Part shown: piece by piece, positions 51,272 through 62,752 of the stretch
Position numbering within the stretch: the first letter of the stretch is position 1
How the letters are laid out: each line of letters starts with the position of its first letter
NCBI RefSeq assembly: GCF_000426385.1
Contig: NZ_AUFG01000012.1
Location: 1-64,000 of the forward strand
DNA from: Arsenicicoccus bolidensis DSM 15745
GTDB taxonomy: Bacteria; Actinomycetota; Actinomycetes; Actinomycetales; Dermatophilaceae
DNA length: 64,000 nucleotides
Reading direction: 5' to 3'
The notes under the pieces: generated by a model
What the model was told of the DNA's origin: nothing
Database searches by the model: none
What the model saw: the letters and a program-made list of their open reading frames with translations, nothing else
Program-made: the position numbers and the translations under genes

Positions 51272-52694
51272 GGTGGTCCTCCTCGTGGTCGTTCGCGGAG
51301 CTGCGGCCGGTGGCCGGAGCGGCGGTCACCGTGCGGTGGCTCGAGAGCGTGGGCTCGCGCAGCGTCTGGCCGGGCATCGGCGGCACGGGGTGGCCACCGG
51401 CGAAGGGGTCGATCTCGGCGGGCTGCTCGGGGCGCGCGGCCTCGCGACGGGACTCGTTGCGGCTCTCGATCAGCCAGGTCGCCACGACCGCTCCCAGGAG
51501 GAAGACCCCGATGATGATCAGCAGGGAGACGTAGAACGACCGACCGAAGGCGGTGATCGCGGTGTCGCCGAGGTGACCGAGCATGGCGGCGCGCACGAAG
51601 GCGACAGCCATGACCCACACCAGGGTGAGCGGGATCAGGAGCTTCCAGCCGAAGGCCATGAAGTGGTCGTAGCGCGTGCGGGGCAGGGTGCCGCGCACCC
51701 ACACGAAGAAGAACATGAAGCCCCACAGCTTGAGGGTGAACCACAACAGCCCCCACCAGCCGTGGTTGAGCATGCCGTCGTTGATCAGCGTCAGCGGCGG
51801 CGGTGCCTGCCAGCCGCCCAGGAAGAGCGTGGTGGCCAGGGCCGAGACCGTGAACATGTTGACGTACTCGCCGAGGAAGAACATCCCGAACTTCATGCCT
51901 GAGTACTCGGTGTGGTAGCCACCGACGATCTCGCCCTCACCCTCGGCGAGGTCGAACGGCAGGCGGTTGGTCTCGCCGAACATGCAGATGACGTAGACGA
52001 TGAACGAGAAGATCGCCGGGATCATGAACCACAGGCTCGCCTGCTTGGCGACGATCTCCGAGGTGGACATGGATCCGGCATACAGGAACACCGCGACGAG
52101 GGAGAGACCCATCGCGATCTCGTAGGAGATCACCTGGGCGGTCGAGCGCAGGCCACCGAGCAGGGGGTAGGTCGACCCGCTGGACCAGCCGGCGAGGATG
52201 AAGCCGTAGGCGGCGATGGATCCGGCGGCCAGCACGAGCAGGACCGCGACGGGGCCGTCAGTCAGCTGGAGCGGGGTGCGGTGGCCGAAGAGGTTGACCT
52301 CGCCCGCCATCGGGATGATCGAGAACCCGATGAAGGCCGTGGACCCCGCGATGATCGGCGCCAGGTTGTACATGAAGGTGTCGGCGTTGGCCGGGGTGAA
52401 CGTCTCCTTCCACACCAGCTTGAAGCCGTCGGCAAGGGTCTGGAAGATGCCGCCGGGACCGAACCGGTTGGGGCCGGGCCGCTGCTGCAGGAAGCCGACG
52501 ATGCGGCGCTCGAACCAGATCACGACGACGACGCTGAGCATCAGGTAGACGAAGACGAGCAGCGCCTTGATCAGCGTCAGCCACCAGGGGGTGTCGCTGA
52601 AGTCCGCGCGGTAGGTCCCGCCGGGGGCGAGCTCGGTCGCGAGCCGGTTGGTGCCCGCGAGCGCGGTGGCCGCGAGGGTCGGGAATGTGCTCAC
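51264..52694 (-). CDS. nuoH: NADH-quinone oxidoreductase subunit H
   Basis: A 476-residue membrane subunit at the quinone chamber, eight helices. Seen are [47 protein letters not shown]-type acidic loop motifs and a helix-rich C-terminus. A Pro/Glu/Ser-rich cytoplasmic tail of about 70 residues is added. GTG 52694 overlaps the nuoG stop (GTGA). Confidence 0.97.
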   Translation of the reverse strand: MSTFPTLAATALAGTNRLATELAPGGTYRADFSDTPWWLTLIKALLVFVYLMLSVVVVIWFERRIVGFLQQRPGPNRFGPGGIFQTLADGFKLVWKETFTPANADTFMYNLAPIIAGSTAFIGFSIIPMAGEVNLFGHRTPLQLTDGPVAVLLVLAAGSIAAYGFILAGWSSGSTYPLLGGLRSTAQVISYEIAMGLSLVAVFLYAGSMSTSEIVAKQASLWFMIPAIFSFIVYVICMFGETNRLPFDLAEGEGEIVGGYHTEYSGMKFGMFFLGEYVNMFTVSALATTLFLGGWQAPPPLTLINDGMLNHGWWGLLWFTLKLWGFMFFFVWVRGTLPRTRYDHFMAFGWKLLIPLTLVWVMAVAFVRAAMLGHLGDTAITAFGRSFYVSLLIIIGVFLLGAVVATWLIESRNESRREAARPEQPAEIDPFAGGHPVPPMPGQTLREPTLSSHRTVTAAPATGRSSANDHEEDHRG

Positions 52695-55132
52695 TGCGCA
52701 ACACCCTTCGTCAGCGTGACGACGTCGCCGTTGTCGGCGACGAGGCGGGAGCGGACCGACTGGCCCGCGGAGCTGGTGGGGATCCACACGACGTGGTCGG
52801 CCATGTCCTCGGTGATCCGGACGGGGTAGGTCACGGTCCCGGACTCGGACTGCACGGTGACGACCTCGCCCTCGGCCAGGCCTGCGGCCTCGGCGGTGGC
52901 GACGGACATGCGGGCCACGGGCTCGACGGCCGTGCCGGCGAGGTAGGGCTCGCCGTCCTGCAGCGAGCCGCCGTCGAGCAGCTCGTGCCAGGTCGCGAGG
53001 ACCGCGCGGCCCGAGCCGGTGCGGCCCGGAGCCACGGGGGCCACCGGGTTGACGCCCGTCCGCGCGCCCGTCCAGGGGCCGAGGCGGTGCATCTCGCGCT
53101 CGACCTGGGCGAAGGTGCGGGCCCCGAGGTAGGAGCCCAGCTCCCCGGCCAGGAGGTCGAGGACGCGGTAGTCGCTCATCAGCTCGGTCTCGATCGCCGC
53201 CTGGAACGGACCCACGCGGCCCTCCCAGTCGAGGAACGCGCCGGACTTCTCGGAGAAGGCGGCGACGGGCAGCACGACGTCGGCGAGCCGCGTCACCGAG
53301 GACTCACGCAGCTCCAGCGACACCACGAAGGCGCGCTCGAGGCCCTCGCGGGCCGTCCTCGGGTCCGGCAGGTCGTCCGCGTCGACACCGCCCACCACCA
53401 GGGCGTCCAGCTCGCCGTCGGCGGCTGCGCGCAGCATCGACGACGTGTCGAGGCCGGGCTCGGTGGGCAGCGTCGCGTCGTCCCAGGTCTGCGCCAGGGA
53501 GGCGAGGCCCTCGGCGGTGACGGGACGGCCGCCGGGCAGGAGGCCGGGCAGGCAGCCGGTCTCGAGCGCCCCCCGCTCCCCGGCACGGCGCGGGATCCAG
53601 GCAAGACGAGCGCCGGTGGCGCGGGCGACGTCCATCGCGGCGTAGTAGCCGCCCGAGGTGGCCGCGAGCCGCTCGCCCACGAGGATCACGGCGTCGGAGC
53701 CGGCCTCGCGCAGCGCGGTGCCCGCGTCGGCGAAGACGCCCTGGGCGTCACGCACCGCGGAGAGGACCTCGCCCTCGAGGCCGGGCGCGGCCTGCAGGAC
53801 GGTGCCCCCGAGCTTGGTCGTGCCCCGGGAGGTGTACGGCGCCACGGTGTAGATCTTGAGGCGGTTCTTGCGGAAGGCCTTGCGCAGGCGCAGGAACACG
53901 ATGGGCGACTCGTCCTCGGGCTCCAGACCCACCAGGAGGACGACCTTGGCCTGATCGAGGTCCGCGTAGGTCACCGCGCCGTGGTCGGGCGCCGTGAGCG
54001 CCACGTGGGACGCCAGGAACTCGGCCTCCTCCACGGAGTGGGGACGGGCCCGGAAGTCGATCGAGTTGGTGCCGAGGACCGTCCGCGCGAACTTGCTGTA
54101 GGCGTAGGCGTCATGGATCGAGGTCCGGCCGCCGACCAGGACGCCCGAGCTGCGGGCCCGCTCGAGCCCGGCCGCGGCGACGGCGAGCGCCTCGGGCCAG
54201 GAGGCGACGTGCAGCTCCCCGTCCTCGCGCCGCACGAGCGGCATGTCGAGGCGGTCGGCCTGCGTGGCGTACTGGAAGGCCCAGCGACCCTTGTCGCAGT
54301 TCCACTCCTCGTTGACCTCCGGGTTGTTGGAGGCGAGGCGGCGCAGGACCACGCCGCGGCGGTGGTCGGTGCGGATGGAGCAGCCGGACGCGCAGTGCTC
54401 GCAGGTGCCCGGCGTGGAGACGAGGTCGAACGGTCGGGACCGGAACCGGTAGGCCGCTCCCGTGAGGGCGCCCACCGGGCAGATCTGGACGGTGTTGCCG
54501 GAGAAGTAGGACTGGAAGGGCTTCTCCTGGTAGATGCCGATCTGCGAGGCCGCGCCGCGCTCGGTCAGCGAGATGAAGGGGTCTCCGGCGATCTGCTCCG
54601 AGAAGCGCGTGCACCGCTGGCACAGGACGCACCGCTCACGGTCCAGGAGCACCTGCGAGGAGATGTTGACGGGCTTGGCATAGGTCCGCTTGACGTCCTC
54701 GAAGCGCGAGGTGGCGCGCCCGTTGCTCATCGCCTGGTTCTGCAGCGGGCACTCGCCACCCTTGTCGCACACCGGGCAGTCCAGGGGGTGGTTGATGAGC
54801 AGCAGCTCCATCACGCCGTCCTGGGCCTTCTCGGCCACGGGCGAGGTCAGCTGGGTCTTGACCTCCATGCCCGGCGCGATCGTCATGGTGCAGGCCGCCT
54901 GGGGCTTGGGCATCGGGGCGATCTTGCCGTCACGCCCCGGCGTCGCCACCTCGACGAGGCACTGCCGGCAGGCACCGGCGGGCTCCAGCAGGGGGTGGTC
55001 GCAGAAGCGCGGGATCTGGATGCCGATCTGCTCGGCGGCCCGGATGATCAGCGTGCCCTTGGGCGCGCGGACCTCCACACCGTCGATGGTCAGCGTGACC
55101 AGGTCGGCGGCGCTGGTGGTGGGGGCGGTCAT
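52691..55132 (-). CDS. nuoG: NADH-quinone oxidoreductase subunit G
   Basis: An 813-residue iron-sulfur subunit. The 2Fe-2S ferredoxin domain has [15 protein letters not shown], then [13 protein letters not shown] (with the preceding His, cluster N5 region), then CVLCQRC...CPVGAL (N4). The set CEHCASGC...NCDKGR is the four-Cys pattern of the extra N7 cluster, so N7 is probably present. The rest is a degenerate molybdopterin-like domain. ATG 55132 overlaps the nuoF stop. Confidence 0.97.
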   Translation of the reverse strand: MTAPTTSAADLVTLTIDGVEVRAPKGTLIIRAAEQIGIQIPRFCDHPLLEPAGACRQCLVEVATPGRDGKIAPMPKPQAACTMTIAPGMEVKTQLTSPVAEKAQDGVMELLLINHPLDCPVCDKGGECPLQNQAMSNGRATSRFEDVKRTYAKPVNISSQVLLDRERCVLCQRCTRFSEQIAGDPFISLTERGAASQIGIYQEKPFQSYFSGNTVQICPVGALTGAAYRFRSRPFDLVSTPGTCEHCASGCSIRTDHRRGVVLRRLASNNPEVNEEWNCDKGRWAFQYATQADRLDMPLVRREDGELHVASWPEALAVAAAGLERARSSGVLVGGRTSIHDAYAYSKFARTVLGTNSIDFRARPHSVEEAEFLASHVALTAPDHGAVTYADLDQAKVVLLVGLEPEDESPIVFLRLRKAFRKNRLKIYTVAPYTSRGTTKLGGTVLQAAPGLEGEVLSAVRDAQGVFADAGTALREAGSDAVILVGERLAATSGGYYAAMDVARATGARLAWIPRRAGERGALETGCLPGLLPGGRPVTAEGLASLAQTWDDATLPTEPGLDTSSMLRAAADGELDALVVGGVDADDLPDPRTAREGLERAFVVSLELRESSVTRLADVVLPVAAFSEKSGAFLDWEGRVGPFQAAIETELMSDYRVLDLLAGELGSYLGARTFAQVEREMHRLGPWTGARTGVNPVAPVAPGRTGSGRAVLATWHELLDGGSLQDGEPYLAGTAVEPVARMSVATAEAAGLAEGEVVTVQSESGTVTYPVRITEDMADHVVWIPTSSAGQSVRSRLVADNGDVVTLTKGVAQ

Positions 55133-56448
55133 CGGGACACCGTCTCCTTCGCGAAGAGAGTGGAGGCCTCCGGCGGGAAGAGGTCGTACCACGGCGTGTG
55201 CATGCCGGCCTCGAACTCCTCGCGGAAGTGCTTGATGGCCGAGGAGATCGGCGTGGTGGCGGCGTCGCCGAGCGCGCAGAAGGAGCGGCCCAGGACGTTG
55301 TCGCAGATGTCGAGGAGCTTCTCGATGTCGCCCTCGTGGCCCTGGCCGACCTCGAGGCGCTCCATGATCTGCTTGAGCCACCAGGTGCCCTCGCGGCAGG
55401 GGGTGCACTTGCCGCAGGACTCGTGGCGGTAGAAGTCGGTCCAGCGGGAGACGACCCGCACGACGGACACGGTCTCGTCGAACACCTGCAGCGCGCGGGT
55501 GCCGAGCATCGAGCCGGCGGCGGCGACGGAGTCGAAGTCGAGCGGGACGTCGAGGTGCTCCTCGGTGAAGATCGGCGTCGAGGAGCCGCCGGGGGTCCAG
55601 AACTTCAGGCGACGCCCGTCGCGCATGCCGCCGCACAGCTCGATCAGCTCGCGCATGGTGATGCCGAAGGGGGCCTCGAACTGGCCCGGGCTGGTGACGT
55701 GGCCGGAGACGGAGAAGATGCCGTGGCCGGCGGACTTCTCGGTGCCCATGCCCTTGAACCACTCGGGGCCGTGCAACAGGATGCCCGGCACGGAGGCGAT
55801 GGACTCGACGTTGTTGACCGAGGTCGGGCGGGCGTACAGCCCCTGAGCCCCGGGGAAGGGGGGCTTCAGGCGCGGCTGCCCGCGACGACCCTCGAGCGAG
55901 TCGAGCAGGGCGGTCTCCTCGCCGCAGATGTAGGCGCCGGCGCCGGCGTGGACGACGATGTCGATCCGCTTGCCGGTGCCCATGGCGTTGTCGCCGAGGT
56001 AGCCCGCGGCGCGGGCCTCCTCCACCGCACGCAGCAGGCGGCGGTAGACGTGGACGACCTCACCACGGAGGTAGATGAAGCCCAGCTCGCCCTGCACGGC
56101 GTGGGTGGCGATCGCGAGGCCCTCGATGAGGTGGTGGGGCGCCGCCATCATGAGCGGGATGTCCTTGCAGGTGCCCGGCTCCGACTCGTCCGCGTTGACC
56201 ACGATGTAGCGGGGTCCGCCGTCCGGGGGTGCCATGAAGCTCCACTTGAGCCCCGTGGGGAACCCAGCGCCTCCGCGGCCGCGGATGTTGGAGTCCTTGA
56301 CCGCGCCCAGCACGGCGTCGGGCTCCATCGACAGGGCCTTGCGCAGGGCCTGGTAGCCCTCGGCCTTGGCCTCGTAGGTCGCCAGCGTCCACGAGCGCTC
56401 CTGGTCCCAGGTGCGGGTGAGGACGGGGGTCAGCTCGGTGGTGGTCAC
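55129..56448 (-). CDS. nuoF: NADH-quinone oxidoreductase subunit F
   Basis: A 439-residue NADH- and FMN-binding subunit. [13 protein letters not shown] is the NADH/FMN loop, [18 protein letters not shown] binds FMN, and the N3 4Fe-4S motif is [10 protein letters not shown] with a later Cys. GTG 56448 overlaps the nuoE stop (GTGA). Confidence 0.97.
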   Translation of the reverse strand: MTTTELTPVLTRTWDQERSWTLATYEAKAEGYQALRKALSMEPDAVLGAVKDSNIRGRGGAGFPTGLKWSFMAPPDGGPRYIVVNADESEPGTCKDIPLMMAAPHHLIEGLAIATHAVQGELGFIYLRGEVVHVYRRLLRAVEEARAAGYLGDNAMGTGKRIDIVVHAGAGAYICGEETALLDSLEGRRGQPRLKPPFPGAQGLYARPTSVNNVESIASVPGILLHGPEWFKGMGTEKSAGHGIFSVSGHVTSPGQFEAPFGITMRELIELCGGMRDGRRLKFWTPGGSSTPIFTEEHLDVPLDFDSVAAAGSMLGTRALQVFDETVSVVRVVSRWTDFYRHESCGKCTPCREGTWWLKQIMERLEVGQGHEGDIEKLLDICDNVLGRSFCALGDAATTPISSAIKHFREEFEAGMHTPWYDLFPPEASTLFAKETVSR

Positions 56449-57376
56449 TTGGTGTCCCCCTTGGGGTCGGAGGTGTTGCCGGCGGACGCCTGGTCGTCGA
56501 CGGGCGACGTCGCGGGATGCTTGGCCTCGGAGCTCTTGCCCGCGGCGGCCTCGGCCTCGGCGGAGCTCTGCTTCTCGCCCGGTCCGGGCTGGGCGTCGAC
56601 CTTGCCGCTCTCGCTGCTGCCGGCACCGTCGGCGCCGGGGACGGGCCCGGTGGCCTCCTCGCCCGCGCGGGCGGAGGAGGGCATGTCCCAGCCGTGCTCA
56701 CGGGCGATGCGCAGGCCACGCATGGTCGCGACGCCACCGCTCGGGCCCTCGTCCGCGTGCCCGTCGAGGAAGCCGGCGAGCACGCGCGACACCTCCTTGA
56801 AGGTGTGCACGCGGTCCGGTCCCCGGGTGGGGCGGACGGCCTGACCGGAACGCAGCGCGTCGACGAGCTCGCGCGTCGACCGCGGCGTCATGTTGTCGAA
56901 GAACTCCCAGTTGGCCATCACCACGGGGGCGAAGTCGCACGCGGCGTTGCACTCGAGGCGCTCGAGCGTGATCGTGCCGTCGGCCGTCGTCTCGTCGTGA
57001 CCCACGCCGAGGTAGTCGCTGATGTCGTCCCAGATCTGGTCGCCGCCCATGACCGCGCACAGGGAGTTCGTGCACACGCCGACGAGGTAGTCGCCGTTGC
57101 GGTGCCGCTTGTACTGCGTGTAGAAGGTGGCCACGCCGGACGCCTCGGCCGCCGTCACCCCGGCGAACTCGGCCGCGAGCTCGATGCCGCGGGTGGAGAC
57201 GTAGCCGTCCACGCTCTGCACCAGGTGCAGCAGCGGCAGGAGCGCCGAGCGCTTCTGCGGGTAGCGCGCGACCACGGCGGCCGCGTCGGTGCGCAGACGC
57301 TCCGCGACCTCGGGCTCCCAGGGCTGCTCGAGGTGGTTGGGCTGGGTGCCGTAGTTGGGGGCATCGAAAGCTGACA

Positions 57377-57377
<1 letters not shown>
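56445..57377 (-). CDS. nuoE: NADH-quinone oxidoreductase subunit E
   Basis: A 310-residue thioredoxin-fold 2Fe-2S (N1a) subunit with Cys in CTNSLC and CNAACDFAP. The core ends near residue 210; about 100 more residues are Ala/Glu/Ser/Gly/Lys-rich and look disordered. Family length is usually 160-240. ATG 57377 overlaps the nuoD stop by one base (TGATG). Confidence 0.96.
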
Positions 57378-58722
<1,345 letters not shown>

Positions 58723-58723
<1 letters not shown>

Positions 58724-59463
58724 CAGTTGTACGACCTCCGCTGGTCGGGGGGCGGGACGGTGGCACCCTTGTACTCCACCGGGACACCGCCGAGGGGGTA
58801 GTCCTTGCGCTGGGGGTGGCCGGGCCAGTCGTCCGGCATCATGATGCGGGTCAGCGCCGGGTGGTCGTCGAAGACGATCCCGAAGAAGTCCCAGGTCTCG
58901 CGCTCGTGCCAGTTGGCTCCCGGCCACACCTTCGTCACGGACGGGATGTGGGGGTCCGCGTCGGGGCAGCTGACCTCGAGGCGCACGCGACGCGAGCCGT
59001 GGGTGAGCGAGAGCAGGTGGTAGACCGCGTGCAGCTCGGCGCCCTCGACCTGCGGGTAGTGGACCCCGGACACGCCGGTGCACATCTCGAAGCGCAGGCC
59101 GGGGTGGTCGCGCAGCGCCTGCGCGACGGCGGCCAGGTGCTGGCGGCGCACGTGCAGGGTCATCTCGCCGCGGTCGATCACCACGGCGTCGATGGCCTCG
59201 GCGAACGACGCGGAGCCGCCGAGCAGGGCCTTCTCGAGGGTGTCGGCGACGTGGTCGAAGTACGAGCCGTAGGGGCGGTCGGACTGCCCGGGGAAGAGCA
59301 CCGGGGAGACCAGGCCGCCATACCCGGAGGTGTCACCGCCGCGCGAGCCGCCGAACATGCCGTGGCGGCGACCCATCTCCACGGGCCGCAGGGACCCGCC
59401 GTCGACGGGCAGACGGCGCGCGGCCTCGCCCTGCGCCTCGGCAGGGAGCTTGTCGTCGGTCAT
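58723..59463 (-). CDS. nuoC: NADH-quinone oxidoreductase subunit C
   Basis: A 246-residue peripheral-arm subunit. The 30-kDa block [23 protein letters not shown] is present, followed by [16 protein letters not shown]. About 55 Gly-rich N-terminal residues precede the domain. ATG 59463 overlaps the nuoB stop. Confidence 0.96.
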
Positions 59464-60014
59464 GCCAGCAGACCCTTCTGCAGGTGGAGCGGGGTCGCCT
59501 CCATGGCGGCCCGCTCCGCGGCCCGGGCCGCCTCCTCGCGGTTGACGCCCTGGGGCGAGGCCTTGACGTAGTCGTGCAGCGTAAGGATGGCGTTGAACAG
59601 CATCTGCGGCCGCGGCGGGCAGCCGGGGAGGTAGACGTCGACCGGCACGATGTGGTCCACGCCCTGCACGATCGCGTAGTTGTTGAACATGCCGCCGGAG
59701 CTGGCACAGACGCCCATGGCGATGCACCACTTGGGCTCGGGCATCTGGTCCCACACCTGGCGCACGACGGGGGCGAACTTCTGCGAGCACCGGCCGGCGA
59801 CGATCATCAGGTCGGCCTGCCGCGGCGTCGCGGAGAACCGCTCCATGCCGTAGCGGGCGATGTCGAAGTCGGGGCCGCCCGAGGCCATCATCTCGATGGC
59901 GCAGCAGGCCAGGCCGAAGGTCGCCGGCCACATGGACCGGTGCAGCATCTGCCCGGCCACGGCCTCGAGCGTCGTCAGGGCGATGCCCGACGGGATCTTG
60001 TCTTCCACACCCAT
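59460..60014 (-). CDS. nuoB: NADH-quinone oxidoreductase subunit B
   Basis: A 184-residue subunit binding the N2 4Fe-4S cluster, the direct quinone reductant. Cys ligands are in [14 protein letters not shown] / GVCASSGG and LPGCPPRP. It starts at ATG 60014, three bases after the nuoA stop. Confidence 0.97.
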   Translation of the reverse strand: MGVEDKIPSGIALTTLEAVAGQMLHRSMWPATFGLACCAIEMMASGGPDFDIARYGMERFSATPRQADLMIVAGRCSQKFAPVVRQVWDQMPEPKWCIAMGVCASSGGMFNNYAIVQGVDHIVPVDVYLPGCPPRPQMLFNAILTLHDYVKASPQGVNREEAARAAERAAMEATPLHLQKGLLA

Positions 60015-60017
60015 GGG

Positions 60018-60383
60018 TCAGTCCCACTCCAATCCGCCACGTCGCCAGACGTAGGCGTACGCGATGAAGACGGTCAGCACGAAGAGCACCATCTCGACCA
60101 GGGCGAAGAGCCCCAGACGGTCGAAGGCCACCGCGAACGGCAGCAGGAACAGCGACTCGACGTCGAAGATGATGAAGAGCATCGCGGTCACGTAGTACTT
60201 GACCGGGACGCGGCCCCCACCCTGGGCGACCGGGCTGGGCTCGATGCCGCACTCGTAGGAGTCGAGCTTCGCCCGGTTGTAGCGCTTCGGGCCGATGAAG
60301 CCGAAGACGAGCACCGACACCACGGCGAAGGCGATGCCGAGGGCGAAGAGGAAGAGGATCGGCACATACGGGTTGATGCTCAT
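60018..60383 (-). CDS. nuoA: NADH-quinone oxidoreductase subunit A
   Basis: A 121-residue, three-helix membrane subunit. [11 protein letters not shown] (the loop with the quinone-channel Cys) and [18 protein letters not shown] are typical. I prefer ATG 60383 (S-I-N-P-Y) over GTG 60395, because AAAGGGG then sits at workable spacing. It is the first nuo gene, 73 bp after the MenJ-like gene. Confidence 0.96.
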   Translation of the reverse strand: MSINPYVPILFLFALGIAFAVVSVLVFGFIGPKRYNRAKLDSYECGIEPSPVAQGGGRVPVKYYVTAMLFIIFDVESLFLLPFAVAFDRLGLFALVEMVLFVLTVFIAYAYVWRRGGLEWD

Positions 60384-60456
60384 CCCGCCACGCACCCCTT
60401 TCGGTTGGTCTGCGACTTCATCCTAGGGTCAGCCCCGCCCACTCGCTCACGGGCGG

Positions 60457-61788
60457 TCATGACGAGGGCACCAGACGGGTGAGGGCCATGATGGCGCGGT
60501 CGGTCAGCGCGGGACTGTGCTCGTCGGCGAGGTTGGCCATCACCTTGAGCAGGAGCCTCATCAGGGTCCGCCGCGGCAGGCCGTACTTGACCGCCAGCCG
60601 CATGATCTCGGGGTGGCCGATCAGGGAGGCGAAGCCGCGCCCGAGCGTGTAGTAGCCACCGAGCTGGTCCTTCATGATCCGCGGGTAGGCCTGCAGCACG
60701 CGCTCGCGCCCGGCGTCGTCGCTGCGGGCGAAGGCCTGCACCACCACCTCGGCGCTGTGCCGGCCGGCCTCCATGGCGTAGTCGATGCCCTCGCCGTTGA
60801 AGGGGTTGACCATGCCTCCGGCGTCGCCGACGAGCAGCAGGCCGTCGGCGTACAGCGGCTGACGGTTGAGGGCCATCGGCAGGGCCGCGCCCCGCATGGG
60901 CGCCGTCATCGTGTCGGGGGTGCACTCCCACTCGGGCGGCAGCGTGGCCACCCAGCGGCGCAGCAGGTCCTTGTAGTCCACCTGACCGAAGGCGGGCGAG
61001 GTGTCGAGCATGCCCAGGCCCACGTTGACCCGTCCGTCGCCGAGGGCGAAGATCCAGCCGTAGCCGGGCAGCAGGATGCGCTTGGCGTCGGGGTCGGCCG
61101 GGTCGGCATACGGGTCCTCGGGCACCCACAGCTCGAGCCAGGACTCCATGTAGTCGTCGTTGGTGCGCGGGCTCGTGTAGTAGGTGCGCGCCGCGACGCC
61201 CATGGGGCGGCGCTCGAGCTTCTGCCGGCCGACGGCGGTGCCGAGCCGGCTCGAGACACCGTCGGAGGCGATCACGACGGGGGCTCGCAGCTCGCGGACC
61301 TCACCGGTGGCGCGTCCGTCCTGCATGACCTTGGCCTGGACACCGACGACCCGGCCGCGCTCGACGACGGGAGCGGTGACGTTCATGCCCTCCATCAGCC
61401 GGGCGCCGGTCGCGGAGGCGTGGCGGGCCAGGGTCTCGTCGAGGGTGGCGCGGGCCCGGGCCAGGCCGTAGCCCGGGAAGGCCGAGCTCTCCGGCCAGTC
61501 CAGCTCGAAGGTCTGCCCCGCGCCGACGATGCGGAGGCCCTTGTTGCGGATCCAGCCGTCCTCCTCGCGGGTGGGGACGCCGAGCGTCGCCAGCTCGCGG
61601 ACGGCTCGGGGGGTGAGCCCGTCGCCGCAGATCTTGTCGCGGGGGAAGGTTGCCTTGTCGAGCAGGACGACGTCCAGGCCGTGCCGCGCGAGGTGGGTGG
61701 CGGTGGCCGAGCCGCCGGGGCCGGCCCCGACGACGATGACGTCTGCGCTCTCCACGCCGTCAGGTCGTGGGATCGTCCCAGAGGTCAC
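60457..61788 (-). CDS. Geranylgeranyl reductase family protein, MenJ-like
   Basis: A 443-residue flavoprotein with the FAD motif DVIVVGAGPGGSATATHLAR, CGDGLTPRAVREL and a second FAD contact LLLVGDAGGMVNPFNGEGIDYAMEAG. The family saturates prenyl double bonds; mycobacterial MenJ (Rv0561c) reduces one bond of the menaquinone side chain. Placement directly upstream of nuoA, with a prenyl synthase at the other end of the operon, supports a menaquinone role. GTG 61788 has GGAG five bases upstream; GTG 61794 is an alternative. Confidence 0.85.
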   Translation of the reverse strand: MTSGTIPRPDGVESADVIVVGAGPGGSATATHLARHGLDVVLLDKATFPRDKICGDGLTPRAVRELATLGVPTREEDGWIRNKGLRIVGAGQTFELDWPESSAFPGYGLARARATLDETLARHASATGARLMEGMNVTAPVVERGRVVGVQAKVMQDGRATGEVRELRAPVVIASDGVSSRLGTAVGRQKLERRPMGVAARTYYTSPRTNDDYMESWLELWVPEDPYADPADPDAKRILLPGYGWIFALGDGRVNVGLGMLDTSPAFGQVDYKDLLRRWVATLPPEWECTPDTMTAPMRGAALPMALNRQPLYADGLLLVGDAGGMVNPFNGEGIDYAMEAGRHSAEVVVQAFARSDDAGRERVLQAYPRIMKDQLGGYYTLGRGFASLIGHPEIMRLAVKYGLPRRTLMRLLLKVMANLADEHSPALTDRAIMALTRLVPSS

Positions 61789-61872
61789 AGCCACTCCGCA
61801 TCGCTCGTCCGTCGTCGGCAACTCCTGTGCTCCGCCGCGCTCGACGGCCGGCAGGAGGCGCACCACCTCGGG

Positions 61873-61878
61873 AGTCTA
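61873..61878 (-). promoter_or_regulatory. Candidate -10 box for the menJ-nuo operon
   Basis: TAGACT (minus strand), giving a transcript start near 61866 and a leader of about 78 bases. There is no convincing -35. Confidence 0.4.
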
Positions 61879-61902
61879 GGAGGGCTCCGCACCGATGTCG
61901 CG

Positions 61903-61921
61903 TTAGGCAAGCCTCACTTGT
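61903..61921. promoter_or_regulatory. Candidate DtxR/IdeR iron box
   Basis: TTAGGCAAGCCTCACTTGT agrees with the 19-bp DtxR/IdeR consensus TTAGGTTAGSCTAACCTAA at 13 positions. It lies just upstream of the candidate menJ promoter, in an intergenic region shared with the divergent ydcF-like gene. Iron control of a Fe-S-rich complex would make sense but is unproven. Confidence 0.4.
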
Positions 61922-62016
61922 GCACGCCTTCACAAGATCGTCGCCCGATCGTGACCCGCGCCGGCGCGATCGCGGGTGATCTCCGGTGACGGACCCGGAC
62001 CGGCCGTATGACGCCC

Positions 62017-62073
<57 letters not shown>

Positions 62074-62076
62074 ACC

Positions 62077-62089
62077 TAGACTCGCCGCC
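62077..62089 (+). promoter_or_regulatory. Leaderless -10 box for the ydcF-like gene
   Basis: TAGACT (62077-62082), seven bases before GTG 62090. The upstream spacer is the C tract. Confidence 0.5.
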
Positions 62090-62752
62090 GTGCTCGCGAC
62101 CCTCCTGCTCCTGCTCGCGGCCGTCCTCGCGGCCACCTCCGCCTGGATCGTCCTGGTCGCCCTGGCCTACGTCGCCGTCGGCGTGCTGCTCCCCCGCCTG
62201 CGGCTGCGCGAACGCCCCCGCTACGTCGCCGTCCTGGGGTCCGGGCTCGAGGCCGGCCGGATGCCGGACCTGCTGACGCGCCGGATGGACACGGGCATCG
62301 AGCGGTGGGCGGCCCTGCACGCCGAGGACCCGCAGGTCCGGCTGGTCCTGTCCGGCGGGCAGGCACCGGGCCAGCCCCGGTCAGAGGCCGCCGCCATGGC
62401 CGAGCACGCCCGGTCCCGTGGGGTGCCCGACGCCGCGATCGTGCTGGAGGACCGTTCGCGCACCACCGAGGAGAACGTCGCCTTCACGCGCGCGCTGGTC
62501 GCCGACCTGCTCGGGCCGGCCGCGGTGGGGGTGCTGGTGACCAGCGGCTACCACGTGCCTCGCGTCGCCGACCTGGCCCGCAGCGCCGGCCTCACCGCGC
62601 TCCTGGCCGGCGCGCCCGCCGTCGGTCTGCCGTGGGCGCGGGTCGTGCGGCACGAGGTCGTGATGACCCTGGGACGTCACCCCGTGGTGCACGCCCTGGC
62701 CGCGCTGGCGGTCTGCGTGGTCGTGCCCGCCGTCGTGGTCCTCACCCGGTAG
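62090..62752 (+). CDS. YdcF/SanA-like DUF218 membrane protein
   Basis: A 220-residue protein. An N-terminal anchor (about 3-33) is followed by a DUF218 Rossmann-like domain: YVAVLGSG, VRLVLSGGQAPGQPRSEAAAM, EDRSRTTEENVAFTRAL and TSGYHVPRV. A C-terminal hydrophobic helix closes it. DUF218 proteins such as SanA are tied to envelope integrity, but their biochemistry is unclear. The stop overlaps the convergent oxidase gene end by 11 bp. Confidence 0.88.
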   Translation: MLATLLLLLAAVLAATSAWIVLVALAYVAVGVLLPRLRLRERPRYVAVLGSGLEAGRMPDLLTRRMDTGIERWAALHAEDPQVRLVLSGGQAPGQPRSEAAAMAEHARSRGVPDAAIVLEDRSRTTEENVAFTRALVADLLGPAAVGVLVTSGYHVPRVADLARSAGLTALLAGAPAVGLPWARVVRHEVVMTLGRHPVVHALAALAVCVVVPAVVVLTR

